From: Pipra filicauda
Taxonomy: Eukaryota > Chordata > Aves > Passeriformes > Pipridae
DNA: 64,000 nucleotides
NCBI RefSeq assembly: GCF_003945595.2
Contig: NW_024103729.1
Span: 1,980,950 to 2,044,949 of the forward strand
Direction of reading: 5' to 3'
The notes under the pieces are model-generated. The model was not told where the DNA came from. It saw nothing but the letters and a program-made list of their open reading frames with translations, and made no database searches. This document shows, piece after piece, positions 42,301-57,300 of this stretch. The position numbers and the translations under genes were made by a program. How positions within the stretch are numbered: the first letter of the stretch is position 1; every line of letters begins with the position of its first letter.

Positions 42301-45300
42301 TAAGTGCATCACTTACTAATTATTATGGGAAATTTACAAAATAAACAGATTTTTAAAGAGTTTAAATTTTTTTATTTAATAATCCCACATGTATTTTCTT
42401 AAGTTCCTCATGCTTTAAGATCGAATGGTCTCAAAAATGCCCTCACATCCATTTCTATAACACTATATTCAGTGAGAGGTTTATTTCTCATATCCTCACA
42501 TGTACATCCAAAATATATGTATGTACAGTGTATTACTAATGCATCCAACTATTTAAAGGCTATCAGCATGTGTGGTAAAATACTAATAAGCATTTTTAGT
42601 TTAAGGAACTCTAATGCATTTCACAATCTCAGATGAAGACAAAAGCGCTGATGTAACAGAGCAGTATTTAACGCACAGTCCTCTCCCACATGTCAGTGAG
42701 TGAGTGAGTACAGCAATCAAAAGAGAACCCTGGTTTCCTTTTGATCAATTATCTCCGTCATAAAGACATCCTAAGAGAGGGCACGGTGAGTAAACCACTT
42801 CCTACCGAAATTTGCAACAGTAACTTTCTAAAGCAACTTTTCTTCATGGCGTGAAAAACCCAAGCATGTTTTTACAAGAATTAAAAATACTTGAAACGTA
42901 AAAATGCATGAACATATAAAAAAATAAATTTAAAAAAGGACATCTATCAGAAAGTTCAGTTGAGAAAGTCATAAATCTCCAGCCAACTTTTGGTGGTGAA
43001 TAGTCCACGGGGAAAAAGCTGTCCTAATTCTGCTTTGTGCTGCAAGTGGGAAAAAAATAAGAGCAGCACAACTCCCAGTGAACCAAGCTGTTACCCACTA
43101 TAAAAGTAGACACATTCACAATTATCTTTAAGTTATAAAGATTCCTTGATGTACAAGTTTCCATTTTATCTGAATTATCAGCCTGCAACAGCCACTAAAG
43201 CATTACCAGTTTCACTGGCTTAGTTCTACCACAGAACCAGATTCCCTTTTCATACCAAGCAAGTTAGCAAACGGCAGAGACTACTTTGGGGGGTCCTGCT
43301 CCAACTAAACTACTCCTCTTGGTTTAGATAGTTGACTGAAACAGAAAGAACATAATCTTCACTTCATAATGCAAATTACATTACAAAAATTGACCGTGTA
43401 GTGGTCTCCCCCTGCTCAGAGTCTGATCTGAACATGACTGAACAAGTCACTACAAACAGAAGACCACACACCATTTCCTCTCCTCGCAGTTTCGCAATTC
43501 AACCCACGCTTTCATCTAAATGCTCAAAGATTTTAAAAAAACCTCTCACTCAAATAAATCTAAGCTAATGAACAATGCAGGGAAGCAAAATTAAAGTATC
43601 TTACTACTTTTTGAGTTTTTAGTTTCCCCGTAGTCTTTATAACTCCCCTGTCTGTATCCTTTTCTTCACATGGCCTATCCCACAACCTGTCTGGAGACAA
43701 GTGCAGAAAAGCCTTTTTTCTGAACTGCAGTAAGGCTGGCTTGTTCCTGAACCTCATGCTGAGACACAAGAGAACACTGTCCATCTCCCTGATCTCCACA
43801 AGGTATTGGTTTGCACTCGTCTCTTCACTGAAAGCAGTCAATCTCTCAGAGACATGTAACATAGAGGGCTGTCACGACTTCCAGAAATAAGGGATAGTAT
43901 TAGTTTTTAGAAGCCAGTAGCCCCTAGTATGCCCTTATCAGATAAACTTTTTATGAGTGTCAAAACATTTTTGTACAGCTATATTTGCATTAGCTTTGTA
44001 CCAATTTCTGTATTTAAATGTGTTAATAGTGATAAAAAGAAACAGAATGTCCAGTACATGTGGAATTTCGGCCTTCTGTGACTAACGACTGTAACCTGTA
44101 TATTGAGACTCTAAAGCCATCACTTTGGATCATTATCAAACACAGCTCTAAAAATAACAATACAGGACTTACTATTTTCCAGTATTTCTCATTCTGCGCT
44201 TCTGCTTTAATACCGGCAAAATTTGTCTTTTTGAAATAACATATATCAAAAATTAATTGTTTCCATGATGCTCTTTGACACACTTTAACATCTTTACACT
44301 TTGGAGTCAAAATTAAGTTTAGTAATGAAAGCTCGTGACATTGCTGCTAAGAAGTTTTCCTGAAATGTGGCTGCTCCAGAACCACAACTCCTATACTTTT
44401 TTTTTTTCTATTAACATTCCTTATCATGGTTAACCATGAGAAACTAATTCTGAAGCAAAACTAGGAGTGGATTTTCACATATCAACCCAAAATATTACTA
44501 CTGAAAAAGTAATTTCTGTTCCCAACACCACCACCAGCAGCTCAGTTCTGTCAGTAATAGCAGTACTACAAGTTCTGGCTGTCAGCTACACTGGACATTT
44601 CCAGCTTTCTCACCAGACCCAATTCAGTTGGAATTACAAGACACTAATCCTAACAGTCCTAATAAAAGCGAGTGCTTTGGCAGCAACAGAGATGAGCAGC
44701 TGTGAAAAGTTTCTGCAGGAGTTCCCTAAGCATATACCCATTCCCTCATAAGGCAGGCTCCAGGGAAAGTCATATAAAAATGCTATTGGTACAGGTTGTG
44801 CAGACATCCAGTATCAAGAGAAAAATCACATCATGTTCTAACAAATAAACAAATATTAAAGAATTGATGTATTTTCTTACTGTACTACTAGTTGCTGGCA
44901 CACAGATCCATTATCTGTTATCAGTTCATTCAGTTTTAATTCAAGGTGAACTTTTCCCTGAAAAAAAAACCAAGAGAGAAACACAAATAGTTTTAAAAGC
45001 CCTTCTTTTAAAAGTAGGAATTAGAACAGTAATATAGTTTACAGATAGAAGTTATTTAATGTATTTCCAACATAACCACTTTAAAAAAATACCTCATCTA
45101 AAGCACATATCCTGCAAGTAGGATATGATGGATGCACTTGAACTTTGAGATAATGATACAGAGAAACATTATCTCCAACTGCAGACAGAACAAGAACTGG
45201 TCAAGCCTCCACAAATTTAACATACACAAGTATTTCTTCAGCATGAGGAAGTATCAAGAGCAAGTGTCTGTCTCAGCTATTTTGTCCTAATCATGGAATG

Positions 45301-48300
45301 AACAATCCTTGCACAGACAGCGGATTTGTGGACATTTCAGGAGAAAGTTCTAAAACGACCTTGGACTCTGAAGGTGGTTGGGTATATCTAAAAAAGTAGA
45401 ATAGTGTGCAGCAGCCATAACCAGCAGCATTAACATCCAGCTGCGAAATCCCGTCCATCACACCAGACTGAAGATCATCTAGAAATCTATTGTGCACCCC
45501 ACTGCAGCTTTCAACTATCTCAGGAAGGCTGCTGATACACTCATGAAACAGCAAACACAGCCAAAGAGAGGAAAAGGTGGCAATAGGTGATAAACCCGGC
45601 TTCCTCATTTTCTTTCTCTGAGATGGTAGGATATATTAAGAAAAATGATCCATAAATGATGGCACACCATGGATTAACTTCAGAACTCAGCAAGGGCTAA
45701 CCTACTGTACCATGTCAATACAAGGCTCCAAAAACTTCAAACCATGATATGCAACTTCCTTGGGATGACCAAAATTTGGTATCTTAACCTTACTCCAAAC
45801 AGCTACTGCCTGAACAACACCTGCTACTCCTTTCAGTGCCTGGCTATTTGTGCTGGCTTTCACATCTAAGACAATCAGACACTGACACCATCTTTCCTCT
45901 AACAGTGTTCTCCTTAGTATTCTTAGAATTTGTCTATTTGCTAAATGGAGCATCAGATGATACTGGTCTGTCCACAATCAAAACTCTCAGGGAAGGGATC
46001 CGGAAGGTGATTTTCAAGTGTGGCAAAGGAAGCAAGTCATAATCTGAACTGCAGCTTTGCTGTACAACACTAAAATGGAATTAAAACCCTGAGCTGACCT
46101 TGCACACATTTCTACAGCAGTTATGTTTTGACATAGAACTGAAATGTTGTTATTGTAAATCCCCTGGGGCAAAGGCTGCGTTTCCCTCTCTGTACGTCAC
46201 ATGGGAGGAGAAGTGAAGCTTCTTTTACAAGGGAGTTTTAAACGTAACTGTTTTGGGATGCCTGCCAAGTGTTTTGCAAACTGTTACTACATGGATTGGA
46301 ACACAGGTACGTTAAGAAAGTATTTGTCAAGCAGAGAAACTCCATTACAAAAATAGATTTACAGGATAGTGATGCATGCCAACAGCCTTACAAGGCAAAG
46401 TTTTTGAATGATAAATGAAAAAACATTAGTAGTACTTACTGTAATAGCTGACTTAATTAGTTTTAGAAAACAGATCCTGTGAATGTCCTAAACATCTTTC
46501 TTTTGCTTTAAAAAACAAAACCCACAAATTGTGTTCTACACTGAACAGTAGCACTACAACAGCACCTTACTGCTCCTGAAAACTATCTGTGGATGTAGTT
46601 TGTTCAAAACCCACTCCCCTGATGACTACTTTAACGTGGCTCTAAGTATTTCCCCAACAAGCACAGAGAGTTTTGGGTACATTTCTGTTTTGTTTGTTGA
46701 GAGCAGCGTGATGGTTTCCTAAAGTGGCTGATCTGCAGATCTATATCAGAACTTCTGACATAACACGCAACCGGGTTTGAAAGGTGGCTGCACAGATGGG
46801 GTTTAGTTTAAAACAGAGAAATCAGCCACCATTATACAATAAATAAACAAACAGTGCACTTCATGGGAATGCACTTTTCATCTGTAAATCTCAGGTTGTT
46901 CAGAGGCAGGTAGGTAGCATTTTAACTTTACAAATGGACTTACAATCGATTTTCAAACACTGATCAGAGGAAGACAGAGTTCATTACTTCAGTAATTATA
47001 AATCCTATCAATTTTAAGAAAGAGAACACTGAATGTTAAAGTTATCTTGAAAAACCTTAAAAGTGCGTGAAAGACTTTGATCTTATCAATGTATTTTGCA
47101 AGTATAGATCAAATCTCTATAAATGTTTCTTGAATTACAAAGATCAAGGGCATGTTTAACCATATGACCCCATTTCAAAACAGATAAATTAAGATTTTAT
47201 AAATAAAAAAGGGAGCAGAGCAGATGCTTTCTAAAATCTAAGTAATTTTTACATACTTTCAGTGACTGGAGAGAGGCCAGTTTCCTTCCATACACACTTG
47301 AAAGGAAACACCTATAATCCTTCTTTCATTACAAACTGATACTAACTCAAGCATACAGTGCTTTTACTCTGCTGAACTTTTAATCACCTCCACTTCAGAT
47401 TGGCTGTGATCCAGAATAGAAAACAACTGGTCTACAGCTCCTGCAGTAGGACTGAATTGTGACTCCAGAGAAGTCCTAAATTTATTACAAATAAGGTGGT
47501 TTTGGAAAATGGCTGGTCTGTTTATTTTTCCACTGCCCCAATTCAGTTTTATTTTGTAGGGATCAGCAAGTTTAATTCTTGGTAACTGCACAGAAGACAA
47601 AACATTTAACATACTTCTAAGCCTTTCTAGAAACTATCAAAGGTAATAAAAAACTCAAACGTCTTTGCTGTGACACTTTAATTTGTCCTACCAAAGTAGA
47701 ACAGGCTATAAGACCTGATGAACTACACCTACGAGCTGTGTACCACAACACTCATAGGTACCTCCACCACTAACGTACCTGCTACACAGGCTGCTAATGA
47801 TACCAAAGTTAACCCATAAAGAATAGATGACTGGTACATAAAAGTACAATTTTCTTGAAACAAATGCAGATTTAAGGGAAAAAAAAAAAAACCAAAACAA
47901 AACAACAACTCCTCAACCAAGCAACTGCAAAGTGCCCTGAGTATAATCATGGAACACAAAATACTTCTACACTATTCTATTGCCTTGCATCCACCATAAA
48001 TCCTGGAAAATACCCACCTGGAGGGGACCAGAGGAACAAAACAATCAATTATATGTCATGAGGAGAAGAAATATTTTGTTTTCCTCCAAACTGTGATTTA
48101 GCTCTATAAACATTCATACACTTTCTCTGCACGTGTACTGTGTGAAAGCCTGCTACTTTCAGCCACATCTGACCAACAATCTTGGACATCTCCTAGGAAT
48201 ACATTTCAGTACTGGATGGCACATCCAAACCAACAAGATTTCAGCCAAATGTGGCAGATGGGAACTGGTCTCAGCTCTGCTCTTAAAAAATTTATGCAAA

Positions 48301-51300
48301 AATAAATCAGGACAGTGGAGAAACCTACCTAAATGCTCTAATTCAAGGAAAGATAAAGATGAGGAATGCACACCTTAGCAGAAAAGGTCATCTTTTAATG
48401 GAAGTGTCATGCAGGACAGTGCTTTACACATGTCCCAGCCACAGAAAAGTATCATTAAGAGCTTATGTTCTGCTGTGAGCGACAAAGCCATGGAAAATTA
48501 AAAACTTTTTATTTCCAATATGTAAGAAATCACTAAACTCTATTAATGGAATATTACAATTGAATTTTCACATCCATTTTTATGATAGAAAAAAAATAGC
48601 AACCACGACAATGTGTAAGTCAAAGCAGAAACTGCCTTTCAGTTTATACCTGGAAAGTACTCTCTAAAATATTCAGATTACATGGAAGAATCGGAAGAAG
48701 AATGAGAAAAGCTGCAGCTGGACAAGATGATTTGTCAGTCTCTTCCAAATGAACTCCTCTATTCCATTCTATCCTAACTGAACGAGGACTGATTTTCAAT
48801 AAATAAGAGAAAGTGGTATTCAGACATTTTGAAAATCTGTCTTCATGTAAAGCAACCATATGCCCTCCTATATACCCAACAGCTGCAGGCTAAACTTACA
48901 GCTCACAGATGATTAATCCTGGAAAATAATGAGAATTCTGTGCATATTCACTTCTTGTAGAAGTAGACAGGGTTGTCTCTGCCCAGAGGGACTTTCAGGT
49001 TACCAGTAAAATATAAACACTGACAAGTCAAAGACTTTTGCCCTCAGGCAAATCTGAAAAAAAAACTATTAAAATCTAATAGTTTATCACAGCAACAAGG
49101 CTAAGAGATTCTCAAGAATACTATTTTGCTCTTGAAACCAAAAAGAGAACTGCTACAACTTCTAGAGTCATCTCATTTTTACCTGTTACTAGGACAAACC
49201 TGTCCAAAGAATTTGAACCACAGACCAAAATACAACTCTGAAGTGCAAGTTATTCGATACTGAGTGCAAAAAGTATTTCAAGATAAGATAAATGAGCACG
49301 GCACAAGTACCTTCAAGTTTCAGAGACCAACCATTTCATGTCACATAATCAGTCACTGTTTCAGTTCACATCAAAAATGACAAAAGAAAAAATTATTCAG
49401 GAGTTTCATAAATCATTCACCAGTCTCAAGTACGTGGCTCCTCTTCAAGCATTTTAGACACCAAAATACTGTTAAGGTTCTTCCCAAACAGTTGCTTTTA
49501 AGTACCATCAGGAACAACACAGCCAGCTTAGAAGTGCAGAATATGCATTATTCTCTAACCAAACTGAAAGACACAACTGTCTCATGAGAATTAGATGCTA
49601 AGCCCTATCTCCTACAGCTCAATACAAATTTCTACCATCACATGCCCTTATGTGTATTTAACTTTCAAAATGCAATTTAATAGTTACCTGAACCTCTGAA
49701 TTAGAATCAACAGGTTGAAGCATAAACCAGTTCTCTTTTCCTGTGTAGTTGCATAAATCTTCTTTTTTGATTGACACCTTTCCTGAGGGAGGGAGAGATA
49801 AGCATAAATATCACTTTCATCTGAATAGAACAAATATTTAAATAGGTTTGAAGTTTGATCTTTCCTAAACTCTCTTTCTTTTAGGCTTTTTTTTTTAAGC
49901 TTATGATGTGATATAAAAAAACGTGGAAACAAAGAATATCGTGGATAAGTAAAGCAGAAAAATAATTTATATAAAGCTTGATGACGTTAATTACCATTTG
50001 TTATCTTGGATCTCACTAATAAGATGATGAGGTAAAATAAAGAACACACTGGAGGCTGGAAATAACATAACAGATTTGAGAGAACAGAAACGGTGTTGAA
50101 GAATGTTTAAACAGGAAACTGAAGTAGATGCTTTCTACTTTTCTGATTGCTATTTGGAAAGCTGTTATTATACCAAATTATCTGGCATCCTGGTGCAAAT
50201 TATTTCCTTCCTCAATTCAAGTAATGTGAAGGCTTCTTCCACAGCAGACTGTTAGAGCTTTATAGCAACTATATCCAAACATCAGCTGCAATAAAGCCAT
50301 TATACAGTGGGAGAGAAAAAAAAACCCACCTCCTGTAATTTTTCACCTAAGCTGCTGCAAAATGCTTTGTAAGTCACTAAGTCACAGGTTGCACTGACAG
50401 GGAAAAAAATTATCTATAAATAGTTTTAAGAATTATTCCACAATTGTAATTATTGTGGAATTATTCCACAATTCATTCTTTAAAGATCTACCAGTAGTAA
50501 CAATTATTCAAATATTCCAATGAAGCAGAAGTGGAGAAGAAACAAGTAGAATTACAAAAAAAAAAATCATACTGAGACCATAATAAGATTATAAAATGTC
50601 CTATTAGCCTAAAAAGTAAACATATTTTATTATAACAGAATAAAGCAAGGAAACAAAATCCCGATTTTCAAAATTTAAAGAAGCATATAAGTGCACTATA
50701 TACAGTGTTTTGAAAAATGCATCACCAATAACTGTACCCCTAATCCTACAGATAATGCTACTGAAAATGACCAAGTGTTATGCAAGATGTAGACAGCACC
50801 TCACAGACACTCACCGATACGCAGGTCTTTCTGCAAAACACTTTTATCATAAATGTAGAAGGATAACCACTGGAATGTTCTTGGAATCTCAAAGTAAAAC
50901 TCTTCCCCAAAATAAGGGCTGAAAAGGAAGACTCAAAGTTAAAACAGAAAACACTTTATGCCACTTATATCGAAGCTGTACACTAAAATGCTGCATTTTT
51001 ACTGCTGTCCCAGACTGTGGCCTGTAGCACTACACTCACCTGTCAAAGCCATTCCCAGCCATTTCATTACAAGAACTCACAGTACCACTGCAATGCTGCC
51101 ATGCCTCAGGTATGCACAAGAAAGGCAAAAATCAGAGCACACACACAGAGAAAGTGTTGTCTCCTCTGCAACTTCTATTTTATTTTTCTGTCCTGAAATT
51201 ATTCTAGTCGGTTCTCTACCCATCTCAGATGACTTCCTGAGACACTCACAGGTTAAATAACACTAAAACACAATTTACTTAATTACTGCAGTAACCGACA

Positions 51301-54300
51301 TTTGCTTAGCTCTGACTTCCATGTCAAACTTGCTGCTCAAAGATTCAGACTTGTGGAAGGAAGCCCTAAGCATTAGAAACCATAAAATAGAACAGTAAAA
51401 AAGAGAAGGTTAATTTCAAATACACATGCTCTCCCTCACACTGCAATGGTCACCACATTTCTGCATCTAGTGAAGTTCAGTATAATGTTTACAGTTCACC
51501 CTATTTAGTGCCATTTGCATGTCCCTCTACAGAAAAGACTCTGGGTTCCTCTGTGTTACACATCTTTCATACAACGTGTTGGTACCTTCACTCACGGAAT
51601 TTATATTCCCACTAAACTTAAGGAGTACTTATGGATGGAATCAGAGCCAGCAGTCAGAACACTGTTTCAAGACTGAACAAAACCACAATGCTGCTTGTGT
51701 CGCTGCAAGTGGTGAGTTCTGAAAGTCAAGTGCATCCACAAACAAAACTGTTATTTTACAACAACTGAATTCTTAAAAGCCTTAAAATAGTTTCAATTCC
51801 AACATATTAACATCACCAGGGAAAGGTGTTCAGGTTCATGAAACTAATTTTATGCAGTAAAGTACTGTGATGACAGTTATACCACACCCAGAAACAAAGG
51901 TTGAGGGTTTTTTTGTTTCCCAGTGAAGTACCATTCTGACACTGTTGTTTTACTAAACTAATACAAACCCACTTATTTATGGAACAAGCAGTTCACATTA
52001 TTACCTACTCAAAGGATATCAGGAAAAATAGGCCACCATCCATATTCTCTTCCCTCCAAAACAATCACAGAAAAAGAAAACACCATCCAATGCTTAAGGA
52101 CAACGGCTCATTAAAAAAGTTAAAAAGAAAAGCTTATAACTAACTTAAAAAAACTTAAAAACTTCTGGGAAAGAACACAGTTGAAAAATCCAGTAATGTA
52201 AATGTCTAGGATAGATATTTAGAAACAGGAGCTTTAACTGCAGGAATTCATGATAAGGAATTTCACAAGTGAAAAATGTTCCTTTCGTTCAAACACAAAC
52301 CTTTTACCACAGGCTTCAAAACAGGCAAATCAGTATCAGCCTTCACACTACACTGAGAAATAATGTAAGAATTCTCAGTTGAAAAATTCACTTGCAGTTT
52401 TTCAGCTACCCATTTTTTCCCCCTTTATTAATAATTTCAAAGCCAACCAATTCTGCTTTGATTTCAAGGGCCAGGTTCTTCTGCTCAGCACCATGACTGA
52501 AGGTACAGACTCATGAGCATTACCTTTAGCAGCAGTGCAGCCCTAAACGACCTCGACTTCCTTATTACCATCACTGCTCATTTTAATTGTATTGACACAG
52601 TAACTCACACAAAAAACGATGAGATAAAGGCTACTTTTAAACTTAGGTCAGTTCCACATTATGGTTTCCCCACCAGCTATACAAATAATAGTTGCAGCAG
52701 AACAAACAGAGAGACACTACAGCGGAAAGAGGGAACAGTGGGAGAACGAGCTGGCACTGCTGTCAAGGGAAACTGCTCCTGGCTCAGCTTCAGTCAGACA
52801 TCCTCAGAGGAACACCAGACTGCACATCAACCACTGCCCATCACCAAGGGTTAAGTCCTTATTCTTGATGGATCTATGTGCCTCCAATTATAATTAGTCT
52901 GGGATGAAGACTATCAGCAGAGACTTCCAAAAAACATTTTACCACCTGTATCTTATGGCTGAAGAGAGCAAACTTCACAACTACATATATCCCCCCCTCC
53001 AGCCACCAATGAATGAAATGAAAAACCATTAACAATCACTATTATTATTTTGACTTCAACATTACACAAAGCCTCAGAGGCTGCAAGCAAGAGCAGGTCG
53101 GTAACACAGTTTTTTTCGTGTTGATACATTTTCCTTAGCCAAATTAACACCACTGCTTTATGAATCAGCTGTTGATTATTCTTTAGCAAAGTATGAGGCA
53201 GAGGGAGAGACTTTAAGGTAGAGAATACAAAGGATTAATAAAGAAATTCTTAGGTGGATACAGAACTGGCTGACTGGGTACAATATAGGTTAAACCAATG
53301 AGGAATAATTAAAATGGAGAACTTACTCATCCTGTTCCTCAGGGATTCAGTCAGTTTAGTACTTTCATTTGTGACTTTGATGCAAGAACTTTAAAGAGTG
53401 TGACGGATACAAAATTAGAAGATAGTGCTAATTCAAAGGAAGACCAGACTGTCACACAGGAAGAACTGGATTACAGTAATACAGGAGATTAAATTTCAGT
53501 GTGTGACACACTCTTCTGCTCTTCCCTTCCTTGCTGCATTAACTCAGCAGTTCTGTGACAGGAACTGACCAATGCCCCACGATCTGTCAGTTGATGAAAG
53601 CAACGGTTACATCAACAAGAGAATTCCTTTGTGCTAAAATCTGGTATAATCTTGCACCGCAACAAAGTTCAGTTGGAAAAAAAAGAAACTGAATTTAGTT
53701 TAAATAAAAAAAAAAAAAGGAAAAAAAAAGGACACATACATAGCATAACTCCCCCCTCCCCCCAATTCCTCATATTTGACCACAGACATCTGAGGAGGCT
53801 CACGGATGTTTTTTAAACTTTCCAACGGAAAAAAACTCTCTTTCTTCAGAACACACAGAAATCCCACACCATGTCAGGAAATATTTCTTGAGTCATTAGC
53901 CAAAATATCCCTCTTTCACTTCAGTATTAATGCTTGTTTTTCTAACTTTGGAAAGTCATTTATTTTACATCTGCACTCTAACAAGTCTCCCAGTGCTAAT
54001 GGAAGCTCAAATCCATTTGCACATTTAAAAAAAATACACTTCTTGATAGTTTCCAATCACTGTAGCCAAAACTAATTTTGATTCTATTGATAATTACTTC
54101 CACAGATGTTTAACTAGCGGATATTCATAGACTAAAATTTAGATTACAGCTTGTATAAATTTGCAACCCATAATACAGTGACAGATTGTGAATTATGTGT
54201 GTAAGAAAAAGCAAGCAAATAATATAAAAGAAAACTATGAAATTCAAAGTTGTATCTATGACTAAAATCACACTGTACTACACCTTACTGAAAAGCAATT

Positions 54301-57300
54301 TATAAAGTTTTCAGACTAATAAGAGATTGGAGCTTTCATCTCCTGTTCCTCCTCTAGGTTAGTACAGTATTCTAGTTTAACACAGCAATAAGCACCAAGA
54401 TGCTGTAATTACTGCATACACACCAGCAATCAAGTGTAAGCATCCAGTTCTGGTTGCTGCTAATACAGGATGAGTTATTTTATTACATTTCACCAGTTTG
54501 TTTGGAACCCAACTCGTGCTGTGCATCCAACTTAGCACAGCTCTAATTCAGAGGATGAAGGAGTTACCTATGAAGTAACAGTGGGCTCTAACTCCTAATA
54601 CAATGTTCTCAACTTCAAAATATTAATTTCTTATCACCTGAAAAATTCTCAATTTGAGAGGGAGGAGGCATGAGTGTTATTTGAGGCCTTTCTCTCCCCA
54701 ACTGTGTTTTGTTATAGTGAGATTTTCTTCTTCATTTCCTCTGTAGAGTACTAACATCATTGTTCTCATTTAATGAAGTTTCAGTTTTAAAACTTCAATA
54801 CTAGAAAAAATTGCATGAATCTAAGGTGTTTTATCAAATGTTTTACTATGCAACTAATACTTCTTTTATTATCGGGTGATGCAAGTATATAAATTTAATA
54901 GTTCTTAAACAGAACACAATAAAAATGTCTGCCAAAACATCATATTTAACAGGTCTTGTTTCTAAGCATGGCAGTAACTTTTAGGGTTTATATGATTAAA
55001 ATATCAAAAATTGGACAGCAAAGTCTTTCTTTTTCAAAGATATGCTGGGTTGGGGGGTTCTTTTTTGCTCATCAAACTACTGTCTATTTTAAGGTGAAAT
55101 GTTTTCTCCTTTAATCAGTACAGTCTCTTTAACATTATTCTCTGAAGGATTACTCAGTTGAGTTTGTTTGGTAATCAATCTCAACTGCAGACAGGAAAAT
55201 TCTGAAAATTTTATGAATCTGACTACAGCAATTACAGATCAGGAAAAAAGCAAATGCCACGTATTTTCTTTTCATGCAGAAGCATAAGGAGGCTTTGAAA
55301 CAATGTTCTGAAAAAGTAAAACTCCCTATTTAAGTTTGCCATGTGAGAAATATGCTGTTCCTCACCTGGAAACATCTGGAGAGACAGCTCAAAGAACAAA
55401 CATCTACAATAAAACCCCTGGAAACATGAATTAGGAAAACTTGCAAAAGTTTGAGCAGACTTCCTGGGTTTTAAGAGGAAGGTTTAATGTCACCTCCAGA
55501 TAACTGAAGCTGTCGCTCAGATATTCTGAACGATGTAGCTGCAGTGATGCTTCAGTATGAGCTTCAGTTTTGAGGTACAGAAGCACCTACATCCCTGCAG
55601 CTTTGTTAGCATGACTTTTTTGTTTGATTGTTTTTAAGGCTGTAAGACAGCAGCAGAATCTACAGGTCAGTGCTGCTCAGGAAGGCAGAGCAAACCATTC
55701 TCTGTGGGTACTGGTTACAGTTCCCAGAAGAATTTCAGGAAAGAATGAGGCCTATTCAGGGGGACATCCCACAGCATAGAAAACTCTCATACATGGAAAA
55801 GTTCCGGTCCCTTCATTCTAGAAACAGGTTTTACCAGAAAGACACTAAGAGCAGAATTCCACCAGTACAGTCCAATTGCACGTCAGAAGTAGGAAATGAC
55901 ATAGAGAGCAAGTATAAAGCAGATTTCTTTCCCTTGAAAACAAGCTGGTAAGAAAAAGAACGTTATGATGTCTAATGGAATAGAATAAAGTACCAGCGTT
56001 TCAGCATGCTCCATTTTAAAAGCACCATTCTACTCACAAGCCTCAATTCTGTCTTCTTTCAACTACTCTTATGATTTACACATTGCTGTAACATCTGAGT
56101 AGTTGCCACAAGTCAGGTCTCATTTTAAAGAGGTACAAGCAGAAGCACATCCACATCTTGTTTTTATTCAGAACTCGGGCAGTCTTGTTATCATACCCAT
56201 TTAAAAATTGAGCTTACCTTAAAGATTTTTCAACTACTTGTGTACGAAAAACTTCTTCTTGGTCCAAGTTTATGGTACAGAAAAAGTCTCTCATTTTGTT
56301 GGGTACTAAGTGTTTGGCATCATCTGTAAATAAAAAAAAATTACTGCAAACACTGAAGGGGGAAAACCCGCAAAATATCAGGTACAATAATTTCACAGCT
56401 TAAATGTGTCCAAAATTAATGTTTCCATTCAGTTAGCACATGCATTTCCATATTAATTTTCAATTCATAAGCTCCAAGAGGGCACAGCAATTGCTACATC
56501 CAGCTTCACATGGAAGGAGAGTCGCCAGGACGAGACACACACTGACTCACAAGCACCACTTCCTGCAGCACCTGCACTTTCCCTTGAGAGGTCTCATCTC
56601 GGGCTTGACCCTGCACAGCTTGCTAAATCCCAGCAGCCTGAGGTGATGTGGCATTAGGACATAACACCAAGACATGATCTGGTTGAGCTACTGTTCACTT
56701 GGTATTTTCTCTGCAAAGACTTTGGCTGAAGGAAGCTGATTAATAAGAACTTGCCCATCAAATCGTTATTTCATTTTCCACAATGAGTAGTGGATTTAAA
56801 GTTGGCTGAACCTTTGAAAATACACCAGTCATGAGTACTGTTTTACTTTTTCCTAACTGTCTGGTCTAGTAGAAGGGGGAAATAATCACCTCTTGACTCA
56901 TTGTAATAGATAAGAACAAGCAGAAAAGGAAGTTTCTAATGAGAAAGAAAGATTGTCAACACAAGAATACAAAGATTTGCTGGGTATTCAGGCTAGGCCA
57001 CTGCAATAACAGGCTGGACAGAAGGCAGCCCTCTCTGGAAATGGTTGCTCCTAAGCAGTCACAGCTAGAACCAGTTCCCAGTGTTCAAATTGGAAAGCTC
57101 TTCTGAGATCTGAATGCCACAGACATCGACATCAAGTTATAGTAACACTGTCCTTCAGCTAAACAGTTATTTCCCCCCCAGATAATTCCTCCCCCTCTGA
57201 ATGTTTTTGAAGACAAACAGACCCTTCTCAGCTTTTATTCTGCTAAAAACCTACAAGCTTTTCTGGAACTCTCTCCTGGGAGAGGCTCCTAATTGGTGAG

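Noticed and set aside
55670..55951. 93-codon plus-strand frame in RASA2 intron 2
   Set aside because: No recognised family and no supporting context.
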